A DNA stretch of 64,000 bases from Lumbricus rubellus (GCA_945859605.1 OX243824.1:24533323-24597322); one strand, 5' to 3'; shown: positions 1 through 11,259, counted from the stretch's first letter. Made by a program: numbers and translations. The notes: generated by a model not told the origin, from the letters alone.

Positions 1-480
1 ATTCCCAGAGCATGATCAATATAAGCTTATAGCTCGCAACTTATAAAGCAGTCTTGAAGTAGCTAATTTCTTGTAATAAGCATCCCAAAAGTTGTTCCAT
101 TCTTGTAAGGCATTCAGCGGTACGTAGCTTGTAACTTGCAAAGCATTCTACGTAGCGCGCAGTTTGGAAAGCATCCTAGAAGTGTCACACCACTTAAGCC
201 TATAATTATAGCATCCTAGAATTAGCTCTCCACTTATAAAGCATACTATAGAGGTAGCTCTTTACTTGTAGAGCATCACATAGAGGTATCCCACCATTTG
301 TAGAGCATCCCATAGAAGTAGCTCACCACTTGCAAGGCAACCTTGTAAAGTATGTTAAAAGTAGCTTGAAACTTGTAAGGCATCTCTGTAAAGTATCTTA
401 AGAGTAGCTTGCAACTTGCAAGGCATCCAGGAAGTATTCTGCTGCATAAGTCGTCGCATTTAGGCTTGCGCAGATTAAGA
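1..480. repeat. Degenerate tandem array
   Basis: Roughly ten diverged units, each about 35-50 bp, share a core resembling GTAGCT..ACTTGTAAAGCAT followed by CC(T/C)A(T/G)AGA. Units are recognisable near 40, 120, 190, 240, 290, 330, 370 and 410. No coding frame is credible here. The array lies downstream of the last myosin exon seen (961) and is probably intronic. Positions 481-960 hold only AT-rich sequence with scattered GATTAAGA/GATTAGA words. Confidence 0.6.
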
Positions 481-960
481 TTGTTGAACATGGACCTTGA
501 TTGTGAATGGTCTAGAAAGGGATAGGCCTACGTTTAGATTGGCAAGATTGAATCATGATAAACTTAGATTAAAGAGTCAGCTAGAATTTGAGACAATAAT
601 TCGCATTGAGGCTCAGTTAGGGTGAGTCATGATGAGAATAGGCTAGATTATGACGAGTCCAAACAAGATTCGACGATTGTGTGTTGCTAGAAAATATTCG
701 GATGGCCAAACCACGTGTAGCGCGAAAGTTAACCAACGGCAGCAAACATAGCATAGACTAACTCTGACCAAGATTAGATTATTATTAAGATAAGCATATA
801 GCCTATCACTTAATATTTCTCCTGCTTAGTATATGCTACTAAACTTTATTGCGTACAGCAAAAAATTAAGCTAGATTAAAACTAATCGAAATTAATCCTG
901 ATTAAAGGAAGATCTTAATAAGATTAAGCATGATTAATACAGATTAGATAAGATTAAGAC

Positions 961-1186
961 CTTCTTCATAAACCAGAGCAGGCGGTGGTGGTGGTGGAGG
1001 CGGAGGAATAACGGCAGGAATTATAATCGGTGCTTTCTTCGGAATATCGGATTTCTTCTGAGTTCCCCAGGCGACACTGACGAGTTTCTGCTCGAGCGCC
1101 GCCTGTCTCGTCTTCATGTCGAGTGTGTGGTAGCTGTCTGGTTCGAAGACGGAGTCTCTCGGAGATGTCTGGTCGTTCGATAGCAA
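961..1186 (-). CDS. Myosin-XV-like linker exon (poly-Pro)
   Basis: Most 3' coding block seen for the myosin gene. The frame gives TSPRDSVFEPDSYHTLDMKT, then a Gln/Lys-rich stretch, then a run of nine prolines near the end. The acceptor is a pyrimidine-rich tract ending TTAG just above 1186, in phase 0 with the preceding exon; a second phase-0 acceptor would start the exon at 1168. The donor after 961 (GTCTTA) is weak, so the 3' end is uncertain. The sequence fits the low-complexity linker between the first MyTH4 and SH3 regions of myosin XV. Confidence 0.6.
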
Positions 1187-1359
1187 CTAACAGACAAGCA
1201 GACAGACAGAGAGACAGACAGTTAGAAAGATGGATAGACGGATGTACAGATATGAAGAGGGATGGAAAGAACAGAGAGGAAGATAGACAGAAAAATATAG
1301 GTGGATGAATAGATGGAAAGATAGATAGACAGGTAAATTAAAATAGCTGTTTTTGAAGA

Positions 1360-1360
1360 C

Positions 1361-1418
<58 letters not shown>

Positions 1419-1419
1419 G

Positions 1420-1458
<39 letters not shown>
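1360..1458. repeat. (GATA)n microsatellite
   Basis: A nearly pure GATA run, interrupted once by GGTA. It lies in the intron between the exons at 961-1186 and 1804-2150. The long Ser/Leu/Cys-rich open frames across this intron are repeat artefacts. Confidence 0.95.
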
Positions 1459-1459
<1 letters not shown>

Positions 1460-1461
<2 letters not shown>

Positions 1462-1651
1462 TAGGCAGAGAGAGTGACAGACAGACAGACAGACAGACAG
1501 ATAGACAGATAGACAGTGACGGAGACAGAGATGAAGAGAAACAAACAAGGAGAAAGAGAGAAAGGAGCAGACTGTCAGACAGACATGCAGGCAGACAGGT
1601 AGACAGACAGGCAGAATAAAGCCAGGCAGACAGACAGAGACAGACAGACAA

Positions 1652-1686
<35 letters not shown>

Positions 1687-1800
1687 GACAAACAGACCGA
1701 CAGACAGACAGAGACAAACAGACAAAGAGAGACAGACAGGCAGACAAAAAGCCATACAGACAGACAGAGACAGACAGACAGACAGAGAAAGCGAGACACA
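1460..1800. repeat. (CAGA)n-rich intron sequence
   Basis: CAGA/GACA tetranucleotide arrays with interruptions fill the rest of the 617-bp intron. They read as TCTG/TGTC on the gene's sense strand, forming an unusually long pyrimidine-rich block. No gene. Confidence 0.9.
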
Positions 1801-1803
1801 TAC

Positions 1804-2150
1804 CGGTGTTCGTTTCCTCACATATCCCTGCTTGGCCATCCCTCCATCCTCGTCCTCCCCTTCCGATGCCTTCCTCCTCGCGGCTTCTATCTTCTCATTC
1901 ACCTTCCTCTGGATCTCCTCTGGTGTCAGCTTAGCCTCCACCTTATCCTTGTTTTCCTTCGTCTCGTAGATACTCAGTCGGTCTGGTTCGTACTTTGGCT
2001 TCGGTTCCTCCTCCTTCTGCTTCGGGGGCCAGATGATCTGACCCATCTTGACGGGAGGCCGACGCTGGCTCCCTATTGCCCCAGACGCTGGACGGTTGTC
2101 GGCAGCCTTGGAGGCAGCCGATGTGGCTACGACCCCAGCCGCCGTCTTTT
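1804..2150 (-). CDS. Myosin-XV-like linker exon (charged)
   Basis: Acceptor ...CATTCATAG above 2150; the exon opens with two bases that complete a Glu codon begun in the 3595-4288 exon. The frame runs through an Ala-rich start, [11 protein letters not shown], an acidic/basic stretch with [15 protein letters not shown], and a predicted helix [20 protein letters not shown]. It ends with VRKRTP at a GTATGT donor. Length is 347 bp, two bases plus 115 codons. No catalytic domain is visible; this is charged tail linker. Its frame and phase agreement with both neighbours is the main support. Confidence 0.75.
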
Positions 2151-2212
2151 CTATGAATGATACAAGTAATAAAATAAAATATTTAATAATACTAGCGTAA
2201 TAAGGAGGGCTG

Positions 2213-2439
2213 TTTGCTTGTATGTGCACTAACTGCACTTGTTATAGCGCCCCTTAAAGTTCTTTCTACTCAGAGGCGCTCCCGAATTCAGAGCGGACAC
2301 TGCATCGGGGTTTCACGCCGAAGTGCTGAGCAATTGTGAGTGAAGGACTTGCCCAAGGTCCTTACGCGGCGAGGTGGATTTGAACCTCGAACCTTCCGGC
2401 TCCAAGGCAACGACGCCACCACTACACTACCGCGCCCCA
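2213..2439 (-). mobile_element. tRNA-derived SINE copy 1
   Basis: Minus-strand copy of the roughly 215-bp SINE repeated six times here. The tRNA-like head, with a TGGTGGCGTCGTTGCC block and a degenerate B box, is at the 2440 end. The LINE-like tail (complement of CTTGAAGGGGCGCTATAA) is at the 2213 end. It has diverged more than the 26023 copy. It lies in the intron between the 1804-2150 and 3595-4288 exons. Confidence 0.85.
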
Positions 2440-2974
2440 CCAAATGTACCATTCTCTTTGTATTCGCTTCGGGGCAGCCGAATGGCGGGTCAAATGGCTA
2501 TTCAGTATTCGGCCGAATAGTAGGGGTAGTACCGAATACGAATAGCAGTCACGTGACATCTGTTTCTGCATAATTATGCGGCTGCTATAGGAAGCGTACA
2601 CAGGCTGGCAGAAGGATGCTAAAATTATAATGAATAGTTGACTTTTTACTCTTAGTTTTTGTATTAAATTTGTTGAACTGAAACTTTTGATTACATTTAA
2701 AATTTTGAATGTTATCGGTGGACCTATTCTCTACTAACACTATTCATATTCGTACTCGGCAGAATAGTTGGTCCAATATTATTAGTAATCAGTCGAGCAG
2801 TAATATTTAGCCCTAGTAATGAGTAAAGTATTAAAAAACAAAAGTAATGACTAAACTTTAAACACACTAGTCTTTAAGATTGATTCTTGCTTACATTCGA
2901 AATTTTAGATTAGGTATTTTATCACTTTTTTATTCTCACTTTAGGATTATTATTCAATTCTCAATTTAATCGCA

Positions 2975-3590
2975 CTTCAAGGTTATATGGAAAAGGATGG
3001 GAGCATAGAGATGGATGTCAAGACAAGAATTGGCAAGGCAGCAGCGGTCTTCCAAAGAATGAGAACCGTGTGGAGATCAGGAACGTTGAGCAGAGACACG
3101 AAGCTTCGACTGTACTCGTCTTTGGTGTTGCCTGTGGTGCTTTATGCAAGTGAGGCCTGGAAGACAACAGCAAAGACAACAAAACAACTAAATGTCTTCC
3201 ACCGGAGATGCCTACGATCTATCCTTGGCATCTCATGGAAGGACCACATCAGAAACGAGGAGGTGCTAACAATGGCGGGGACGAAGGATCTTGAGTACAT
3301 CATCATGGGGAGAAGGGGAAGGTTGGCTGGGCACATCCTTAGACTACCAAAGGAGAGGATTGCAAGGACGGCATTGAACTGGGTGCCGAAGGGTGGTAAA
3401 CGGAAAAGAGGCAGGCCAAGAAACACCTGGAGACACGCTTTCAGGAAGGACCTGGAGCGGATGGAACTGGGCTGGGACGAGGCGGAGGTGGTGGCTGGCG
3501 ACCGTGCGGAGTGGCGAGGACTTGTCGACCAATGTTCCGATCGGAACTGGAGGAACTAAGTCTAAGTAAGTCAAGGTTACAAAGATACAC
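2975..3590 (+). mobile_element. RTE-type LINE 3' fragment (RT C-terminus)
   Basis: An intact 190-codon frame at 2987-3559 matches the C-terminal part of RTE-class LINE reverse transcriptases. It has the LPVVLYASEAW block, CLRSILGISWKDHIRNEEVL-type sequence, and the KRGRPRNTW motif typical of the last 100 residues. The catalytic RT core is missing, so the copy is 5'-truncated. The 3' end carries TAAGTCTAAGTAAGTC, a short-repeat tail also seen near 24076-24091. It lies antisense in a myosin intron only a few bases from the splice donor at 3594. Confidence 0.85.
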
Positions 3591-3594
3591 TAAC

Positions 3595-4288
3595 CGACAA
3601 TTCCATTCTTTCCGTTGTTGCCTGCCGAATCCTTGGCTGGTTTTGCGGGCGGAGGTGGAGGAATGGGATGAGCAGCGGAGGCTACAGAAGGAAAAGATGA
3701 TGACGATGATCTATCGGAGTCAGGACTGGCCGGAGTTGAGTCGATGGTGACAACCTGATTTGAGAAGGTCACTCCCTTTGACCTCTCCTCCGCTGGAGTG
3801 TGGACCGTGTTGCGGATAATCGGATGAAGCGTTTGACTGTCTTCCACGTTTCCGCGTGCTGGAAACGCAGCCGGAGTCTTCTTCTTCGACTTCGGAACCG
3901 GAGCCGGAGCCGGAACGGATCGAGTCCTCACCGGACGTGGAGATGGTTCCCGGAAGTCCGAGTCGTCTACTTCCTGCTCCTCGTATTCGTCCTCCTCGTC
4001 GATGTATTGCTGAGCTCTTGCTGGGGCGGCAGTCTTTCGAGCGGGGAACCTAGTTGAGTTTGACTGAACCTGGACAGGTCTGTGCTTTGGTGGTTGGTCC
4101 CTGGAGGGAGGCGGAGGGTTGTAGTTGGACTGTGGTCGCTGGATCTCCACGACGGAGGGTCTCGTCTGTTCCTGCACTTGGTGGAGTTGATGTCTGAGGA
4201 TTTCTGTCTCGAGGCTGCTCTGCACGTACTTCTTCTCTAGCTCCTGCTGCTGAAGACGAACCTGCATCTCTGCTGTCTGCTGAGTCAT
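3595..4288 (-). CDS. Myosin-XV-like linker exon (coiled coil, Pro/Ser)
   Basis: 694 bp, 231 codons plus one base. Acceptor ...TATCTGGCAG lies just above 4288 and donor GTTAGT just below 3595. The first 40 residues form a Gln-rich amphipathic helix (VRLQQQELEKKYVQSSLETE and following), probably coiled coil. After that the exon is Pro/Ser/Arg-rich with an acidic patch (DEEDEYEEQE) and ends in IPPPPPAKPAK. This is disordered tail linker. Phase matches the polyglutamine exon upstream and the 1804-2150 exon downstream. Confidence 0.8.
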
Positions 4289-4462
4289 CTGCCAGATAAG
4301 ATAAGATGAGATGAGATGAGATGAGAAGAGACAAGATAAGATAAGATGAGATGGCTATAATATTATAGGATAGGATAGTATAATTATGGTAGGATAAGAT
4401 AAAATGAGAGGAGATGAGATGATATCATGATGAGATGAGATAAGATAATACTTTGATAAGAC
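4281..4462. repeat. (GATAA/GATGA)n repeat
   Basis: Interrupted GATAAGATAAGATGAGATGAG repeats begin exactly at the acceptor of the 3595-4288 exon and continue into the intron. The acceptor's polypyrimidine tract (TATCTTATC on the minus strand) is made of this repeat. Confidence 0.9.
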
Positions 4463-4940
4463 GAGATAAAATTATTCTTTCATTGACCAATTGCCATCTG
4501 CATTTTTGTTGTACACACAATCATACAGAGGTAATAAACGATCATATGGCACTCACACCCACACACACCCACCTACATACACACGCGCACAAACACACTC
4601 ACACACACGCACAGGCACACACGTACACCCACTGTGTTGCTTTCCTCTTCCTATTATACTTTCAACTCTTCAACCGTTCAACGGTATAATTATGTGAATC
4701 GACCACGTTTAATTATGTCGTATGCTACAATACCACCTCGATGTACCACTACCGATTATGCACTACATGTAGCACACTACAGCTGAATGATCACCTCATC
4801 TCATACCAGCTGCAACATAGTGCATGCTGCCTCTTGCCTCGCCTTGCCTTGCCTCGCCTTGCCTTGTCTTGCCTAAGCTCCACTTGCAACAATTACGAAT
4901 TTCCTTGAGTCGATTCATAGGAATACAGGATTCGTCATAC
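4463..4940. other. Intron, no gene
   Basis: Contains an imperfect (CA)n run at about 4552-4630 and a (GCCTT)n-like patch at 4830-4875. No coding frame with conserved features was seen. Confidence 0.7.
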
Positions 4941-5023
4941 CATTTGTTGTCTCTGGTGTTGCTGCTGCTGCTGTTGCTGCTGCTGCTGTTGGTACAGATA
5001 TGAATTGTCGGGTAACAAAGGCG
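4941..5023 (-). CDS. Myosin-XV-like polyglutamine exon
   Basis: 83-bp exon (two bases plus 27 codons) between acceptor ...ATCTTTCAG and donor GTATGA. In the chained phase it reads PLLPDNSYLYQ, then eleven glutamines ending in H, then QRQQM. The Gln run is encoded by CAG/CAA. The correct frame differs from the longer open frame at this place, which reads the same repeat as Ser/Asn; phase with both flanking exons supports the Gln frame. The exon forms part of the disordered linker. Confidence 0.7.
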
Positions 5024-5110
5024 CTGAAAGATAAAAACCAAAACAATTGTTTGACATTCGCGTGAAAATTTCACCCTCCAAACGTGTGACGTGGCTGGAG
5101 TCAGAAGCAG

Positions 5111-5195
5111 ACAATGATAATGATGATGATCATGATAGTGATGATGATCATGATCATGATGTTCATGACGACAATGATGATGATGATGATGACGA
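5111..5195. repeat. (GAT)n-like repeat
   Basis: Imperfect ATGATGATCATGAT repeats in the intron. Confidence 0.8.
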
Positions 5196-5484
5196 TCAGA
5201 AGTTACTGCTCATATAGATTTTTCACGTTGCACCCATTCTTTATTCCGTGATATTAGTCTCACATCATTGTTAGTATCATCAGTTGAACTGAATCAGACT
5301 TCACACACAGAGTCCTCGATATCTCCCAGCAGCGAGAAAGGCATTGAAGGCAATGATTTGAGTACAGAATCCCTCCAGACCTTCTACCATCTACTCTCAT
5401 TCATGTACATTTCAAAGGTATCCAAGTGAAGCTCGGTATTATTAATTGCCCCCAAAAACTAGTGTTCAGAAAGTGAGGACTTCA

Positions 5485-5675
5485 TTTAAGGGATGATTTT
5501 TAGAACTGCACAATCCTTCTCTATCTTCACATCCTTAATGGTAAATAACAACCGATCGGATGTCAGTGAACATTTTAAACTATTTTTGTCTTCACAAAAA
5601 TGTTCCTACAGAAGCACAAATTCATTTAGAACAAGAACTTGCCTATAATTGTTGCAGAAATGCACGCTAAAAAGG
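5485..5675 (+). repeat. Short interspersed repeat, copy 1 (diverged)
   Basis: Diverged copy of a roughly 195-bp repeat whose markers are TTTTTAGAACTGCACAA near one end and TGCACG(T/C)TAAAAA near the other. Better copies are at 5997-6193, 14176-14373 and, inverted, 53240-53466. No coding capacity; most likely a MITE. Confidence 0.7.
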
Positions 5676-5785
5676 TCATGCAGAGGACTACACTGTACTC
5701 TTAACATAATTAATTTATCAGGACTTTTTAGCGTGTTTGAACCACCCTAGAGGACCTAGAATACGCGTGTGCAGATCATACTCAC

Positions 5786-5945
5786 CGGTAGAGGTCGTCT
5801 GAGGGAGGTATGACGACTGTAGGAGAAGAGGTGGTGATATGATAGGCGCTGTGACGATCGGTTGAGGGAAGATGGAGTTGGTGATTGGTTGCTGGAGACC
5901 ATAAGGACTGTAGCCAATGCCAAAGTTCGTCAAAGGCATCGAAAG
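5786..5945 (-). CDS. Myosin-XV-like linker exon
   Basis: 160 bp, 53 codons plus one base. Acceptor ...CCTTTACAG and a perfect GTGAGT donor. It encodes LSMPLTNFGIGYSPYGLQQP followed by Pro/Ile/Ser-rich sequence ending QTTST. No known domain. It continues in phase from the Pro-rich exon 6561-7188 and into the polyglutamine exon. Two copies of the short repeat flank it on either side. Confidence 0.75.
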
Positions 5946-5996
5946 CTGTAAAGGAATAAGTACAATGTACACACGTTCATTATGACTGTAGAACAA

Positions 5997-6193
5997 CAGG
6001 GCTGTTTTAAAGATACATTATTAGAACTGCCCAACTCTTTCTTTCCTTTCCCATCCTCCATGGTAAATTATTTCCAATCGGAGGACAATGACCTGTTTGC
6101 TAGTTTCAACTGCACGGAAATGCTTCTACAACAGCACAAATCTATTTAGAATTGCACATTTTGTGTACAACTGCACGTTAAAAAAGCCTTGTG
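5997..6193 (+). repeat. Short interspersed repeat, copy 2
   Basis: Begins CAGGGCTGTTTTAAAG and ends CTGCACGTTAAAAAAGCCTT. The ends are loosely inverted (AGGGCT..TTTTAA against AAGGCTTTTTTAA). Shares most of its length with 14176-14373. Confidence 0.8.
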
Positions 6194-6304
6194 TAGAAGA
6201 CATCTTAATGGTCATTGTCATGGTCTTTCCCCGTCATCGCGGGCGTCATGAGTAGGCCTATACTATAATTATCATCGTTTTGAATAGTATCAATACGGTA
6301 TCAA

Positions 6305-6350
6305 TTGAAGGGGCGCTATATAAATACCCGTACTGATTGAATGAATATAA
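6305..6350 (+). mobile_element. LINE 3'-tail fragment
   Basis: TTGAAGGGGCGCTATATAAA followed by GAATGAAT matches the 3' terminus of the LINE that ends near 17290. Only the tail is present, so this is an extreme 5' truncation. Confidence 0.6.
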
Positions 6351-6560
6351 TGAACACTGTGGTTATCATTATCAAATTTGCCGTCTTCATCAGAGATATA
6401 AATTCATATTTCTTCTAGTTTAATATTTTTCACCTTAGTTCTTGTTAAAGTTCTATGAACTTCTCAATACCAGTTTTGGTTTCCGTTAACTGAAATAAAA
6501 CATTTTCAGTTAACGATAAAGTTACTGTCAGGCTTAATTAACTTAAGTTGCGCTGGTTAC

Positions 6561-7188
6561 CTGTGACGGAAGGTCGTCACCTCCTCCCTTCAGTCTTCTC
6601 TCAACAGCATTCGAGTTCCTCAGATCGCCCACTCCCTCATTGACCACTCCATGGAATACGGACTCCAACCAGGCGTCCATGTCTTCCCCATTCCGCGGCG
6701 ATATCCCGGATCCGTTCTGCCTTCCTCCAGCCCCCGCTCCAGGCCCAGCTCCACCGCGACTAGGGGGCGCTCCGTTCACCGGCGGTGGAGCCCTACCCGC
6801 CGCGCCCGCTGGACCGCCGTGAGGACCCTGCGGGGGCGGTTGCCCCTTCCTGACGGGGATCTCGACGCTTGTGCTACCCATGTGGTAGCGGCTGTTAAGG
6901 GCGCTTGTCTTCGACAGGATACCAGGGACCTTCTCCGGTCGACGGTTAAGGACACTGAATTGAGACAGGGCCTCGTCTCTGGATGCGTAGGCGTCCCCAG
7001 GGTGAATGGATGGTTCGGGAGTTGGGGTGCGGTCACGCGGAGAAGACGGGGTGGATGGGATGAGGGACGTCGTGCGAGGAGAGACGGGAGGAGGAGGACT
7101 GCGAATGGGAGGAGAGTGAAGAGGAGCCATGTCAGGAAGCTCCTCCATGTCCAGAGGCATCAGACGAAGGCGGTCGGCGTTGTGAGGC
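6561..7188 (-). CDS. Myosin-XV-like proline-rich exon after MyTH4
   Basis: 628 bp. The acceptor TTCTAAAG lies above 7188; one base completes a Gln codon begun in the 7501-7713 exon and 209 codons follow to a GTAACC donor. It opens PHNADRLRLMPLDMEELPDM and continues with SPPIRSPPPPVSPRT and a Gly/Pro/Ala-rich segment. It ends with a more ordered motif, MDAWLESVFHGVVNEG. Myosin XV has a long Pro-rich linker after the MyTH4-associated segment, and this fits. The exon is GC-rich compared with its introns. Confidence 0.8.
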
Positions 7189-7500
7189 CTTTAGAAACGA
7201 TACAAGAGACACAAAAGTAAACAAACACGGCTCTTATTTTTTAAATATAATATATAATTTATAAATTATATATAATATTATATAGACCTATTCGTTTTAA
7301 CAGAAATCAAGTTGACAAGGCGCAATACGGCTACAGGACGAAGTTAAATATAGTTAATAAAGTACTGTCACATTGTATTGCATTGCATTGTAGTGCATTG
7401 TATCGTATCGCAGTGTAATGCATCACATTATAATGTACTATATTGAATTGTACTGTATCGTATTGTATTTTATCGTATTGCATTGTAAGACTATACTGAC
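7189..7500. other. Intron, no gene
   Basis: AT-rich start (AATATATAATTTATAAATTATATA), then at about 7370-7490 cryptic 5-bp repetition of GTATT/GCATT words. Nothing coding seen. Confidence 0.7.
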
Positions 7501-7713
7501 TGGTCTGGGTGCTTGTATTTTCCGATGGATGAAGCACTGGTTGGTCTTGACAGATCAGATGATGCAATGAAGTATGCAGTTCCACATGGAAATCCAGGCG
7601 CAACTTCAATCTCACTGATGAGATCGAGCACATAGTCATGACCAGCACACTCGTACGATTCACGATCATCTCGTAGCACAACGCACCAGCCGAGAATTCC
7701 ACTCGATGCTCTC
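7501..7713 (-). CDS. Myosin-XV-like exon after MyTH4 (AGHDYVLDL motif)
   Basis: 213 bp: one base, 70 codons, two bases. Acceptor ...CTTCTTTCAG, donor GTCAGT. It contains GILGWCVVLRDDRE, AGHDYVLDLISEIEV and CGTAYFI. The W-x-V...AGHDYVLDL-[IV]-S-[DE]-[IL]-E arrangement right after a MyTH4 domain is what I recall as diagnostic of myosin XV, and is the main reason for naming this gene. The phase chain links it to the 73-bp exon upstream (11114-11186). Confirming the name needs a protein search. Confidence 0.85.
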
Positions 7714-7740
7714 CTGAAAGAAGACACCATAATCATCTTC

Positions 7741-8704
<964 letters not shown>

Positions 8705-8752
8705 CCTTAAAACCCCTCATAATAAACATAATTATTATGAGGGGTTTTAAGG
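8705..8752. repeat. Perfect 21-bp-stem hairpin
   Basis: Arm 8705-8725 begins CCTTAAAACCCCTCAT and arm 8732-8752 is its exact reverse complement. The loop is ACATAA (8726-8731). It lies in a myosin intron with no neighbouring TE ends recognised. Confidence 0.9.
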
Positions 8753-8883
8753 TTTTCAGAGAACGTAATTATTTAGTATGGTTTTATTTCGATAATTTAA
8801 GCAAATTCCCAAAACATCACGGCTTTTGATGTGGTTAGGGCTACTGCCATGCCCAGATTAGATTAAACTTTATGCTTTCCCTG

Positions 8884-9313
8884 CATAGATGTAAAAAACG
8901 ATGGAAACGAAATAAAAAACGGAAAAAACGTCGTATTTTCGAAATAGTAAAAAACGACAGAAAAACGATAACAAACGGAAACGGAAAATAATTTCACTTT
9001 GTTACAAGTCATCTAAAACCGCATTTTAACCATGAAAACCTTGATTAGAAACCTACTAAACGCAGGCTATCTTTTAAATGATGATGCTGAACGATGAAAT
9101 AATGACTTTAGTTAGCTGAATCCTTGAGAGTTGGTGGTAAACATAAGGAATATCAGAAAAAATTAAAATTAAGGAAAATAATAACAGAAAGTAAATGAAT
9201 AAATAAGGTTAAAGAAAAAAAACCATAAAAAACGATGGAAAAAATGAAAAACGAAAAAAACGACGATTTTTGGGAGAGAATAAAAAACGAAAAAAACGTT
9301 TTTTACAACTATG
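8884..9313. mobile_element. hAT-like MITE (430 bp)
   Basis: Ends are CATAGATGTAAAAAACG at the left and the complement of CATAGTTGTAAAAAACG at the right. It is flanked by TTTCCCTG (8876-8883) and ATTCCCTG (9314-9321), an 8-bp target duplication with one mismatch. The interior is full of AAAAAACGA(A/T) repeats on both arms and has no ORF. An 8-bp duplication with short TIRs is typical of hAT. Confidence 0.8.
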
Positions 9314-9321
9314 ATTCCCTG

Positions 9322-9756
9322 TGTGGTGGGTATTTGCAAATGCCATGGGGCGTAGACGTCTTCACGGTTTTATAAGAAGAACTCACCCGTTCAGGCTTCA
9401 TCCCTACTGATTTTCCAAGTATTGACGCACTCTTTTCCGCTCTATCCTCTTAAAACCTTTTCACATTCTTCACTACCTCCTCCCTTTCCATAAGTTGCTT
9501 CATACAATGCTCGAGCCTGCCCACCTAATGCACACACTAGAGTTGAATCTTATGCCAAGAGCTTTGTTATGAGAATATTGTATGACTTTGCTTAAATGTT
9601 TCTATAATTTATTATTGTACAAACTACTATGCGCTTGCTGGTGGTCTAATGAACAATATTCTTACTTCGACTGACTGACTGACTTACTTACTAGCAGCCT
9701 ACTTAATGATAACCATTGTAAGCCTACAGTGCACCTGGGTTAGAACTCTCCAATAC
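9322..9756. other. Intron, no gene
   Basis: No supported feature. CTTACTTCGACTGACTGACTGACTTACT near 9660-9688 is a short tetranucleotide patch. Positions 9748-9756 are the left target duplication of the next element. Confidence 0.6.
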
Positions 9757-10345
9757 GGTTCCAAGACAATTGGTCAACAGACAAATCGTCTAACGGCAAC
9801 TCATCTACAGACAATTGGTATAACAACAACTGGTCTACAGACGACTAGACTAAGTATTGATGAAATAGAAGCTAGATTTATGAGAGAAAAAAAATAAAGG
9901 GTTTTCTAGCTTTAATGGAAGCTGGATTGATGATTTTCATTCATGTATTTCAACATGCATCCAGTTTCTACTTCAGATCTAAAAATACCTTCTATTTCTC
10001 GCCCGTTATTTTTGTCATTCCAGCTTCCATTTCATATATAAAAAATAATCTCTTCCAGCTTCCATTACTTAAGCGTTTCTTCATCAATTCAGCTTCTATT
10101 TCAGGTCTAAAAAAGCCCTTATTTAGCTTTTATTTCCCATGCGTCATTTTCGTCATCCAGCTTCTATTTCACATGTAAAATAACCGTCATTTAGATTCCA
10201 CCTATCTTGCGTTTTTCATCAATCCAGCCTCCATTTCACCTATAAAAGAACTTGCATACAGCTTCCATTTCTTAAAGCGCTCCATGGGTGTCTGTAGACC
10301 ACTTGTCGTTAGACGAGTTGGCTGCAGACCAGTTGCCGTGACACC
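9757..10345. mobile_element. TIR element with 9-bp duplication (MULE-like)
   Basis: Flanked on both sides by CTCCAATAC (9748-9756 and 10346-10354), a perfect 9-bp duplication. Ends: GGTTCCAAGACAATTGGTC at left against GGTGTCACGGCAACTGGTC at right (reverse complement). Each terminal arm is about 80-90 bp and made of repeated CAACT(G/C)GTCTACAGAC-type units. The interior (9950-10280) is a degenerate tandem array of roughly 70-bp units containing CAGCTTC(T/C)ATTTCA. No transposase frame. A 9-bp duplication and GG.. terminus fit Mutator-like elements. Confidence 0.75.
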
Positions 10346-10354
10346 CTCCAATAC

Positions 10355-11113
10355 ATATAAATTATTGCTACAAATATTTTAGCATGTGTAGGCTGCGTGT
10401 AGCAGTTTTAAACAGTTATTTGGCCCGAGTTTTAATCGCCAATGTTTCAAGTTTCAAGTTTTTTTTATTGATGCATCAACGTTGTCCGAAGATGGGCCTG
10501 TTGTTTCAATAGAATATTCAATTCTAAAAGAAAGTATGCGGAGAAGCACGTGGCTAGGCAATGAGTGATTATTATGGAAGAGTCTTAGTTAATTAAACGC
10601 AAATAAATAGTCTGTGTTTCTTTGCCCTATTTCTCGTAATTATAGCTCCTAATTTTTATGGGACGTTGGAATTATTATCTTTTGTATTTTAGGTCTTTAT
10701 CGGAAACGCTCTGTGGTTACTGTTAATAACAAGTTCTTAATATAGATGTCTTTTATTAGATGGACAGGTGTGGTTGTGTTGGAATTATTATCTTTGCTAT
10801 TTTGTGTCTTTCCCGGACAAGATCTCACGGTTCTATTAATACTTTTGTTTGACAGTTGCTGTCTGACGTCAGCGGTCACGTTAACCAATGACAGTATGTT
10901 TCGGACAATATTTCATTCCCGGACACAATTTCATACCACACCGGCACTCTACCTACTACTTACGTGCGTGAGTGTGTGTGTGTACGTATGTAGGTAGGTA
11001 ACGGCACTCTACCTACTACTTGTAATGTCAATGAGTACTGTGTGCGTATGGGTGGGTGAATGTGTGTGTGTGTATTGTATAGGTGAGTGTGTTAGTTGTA
11101 AGATATTGATTAC
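10355..11113. other. Intron, no gene
   Basis: Holds a direct repeat of CGGCACTCTACCTACTACTT at about 10941 and 11002, separated by (GT)n/(GTAG)n. No gene recognised. Confidence 0.6.
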
Positions 11114-11186
11114 CGCGACTGAAGCAGATTCGTAGCGAACTGTTCTGCTGTCGTCCATGACTCCACCTGAGCCTTGATCGTCACAC
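11114..11186 (-). CDS. Myosin-XV-like 73-bp exon (SWTTAEQFA)
   Basis: Short exon between acceptor TTACTCAG and donor GTAATC. The two opening bases complete a Gly codon from the MyTH4 exon at 12321-12493, and 23 codons plus two bases follow. It reads VTIKAQVESWTTAEQFATNL and ends LLQS plus a split Arg codon. The V-[ED]-SWTT-x-E-[EQ]-FA pattern is what myosin XV has directly after MyTH4. The frame is not the longest open one at this place, so it is easy to miss; double phase agreement supports it. Confidence 0.8.
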
Positions 11187-11259
11187 CTGAGTAATACATA
11201 AGAAACAAGCTCAACATAAAAGACTCGTTTACACTGCAAAGAAGACATCCGAGACGTAG

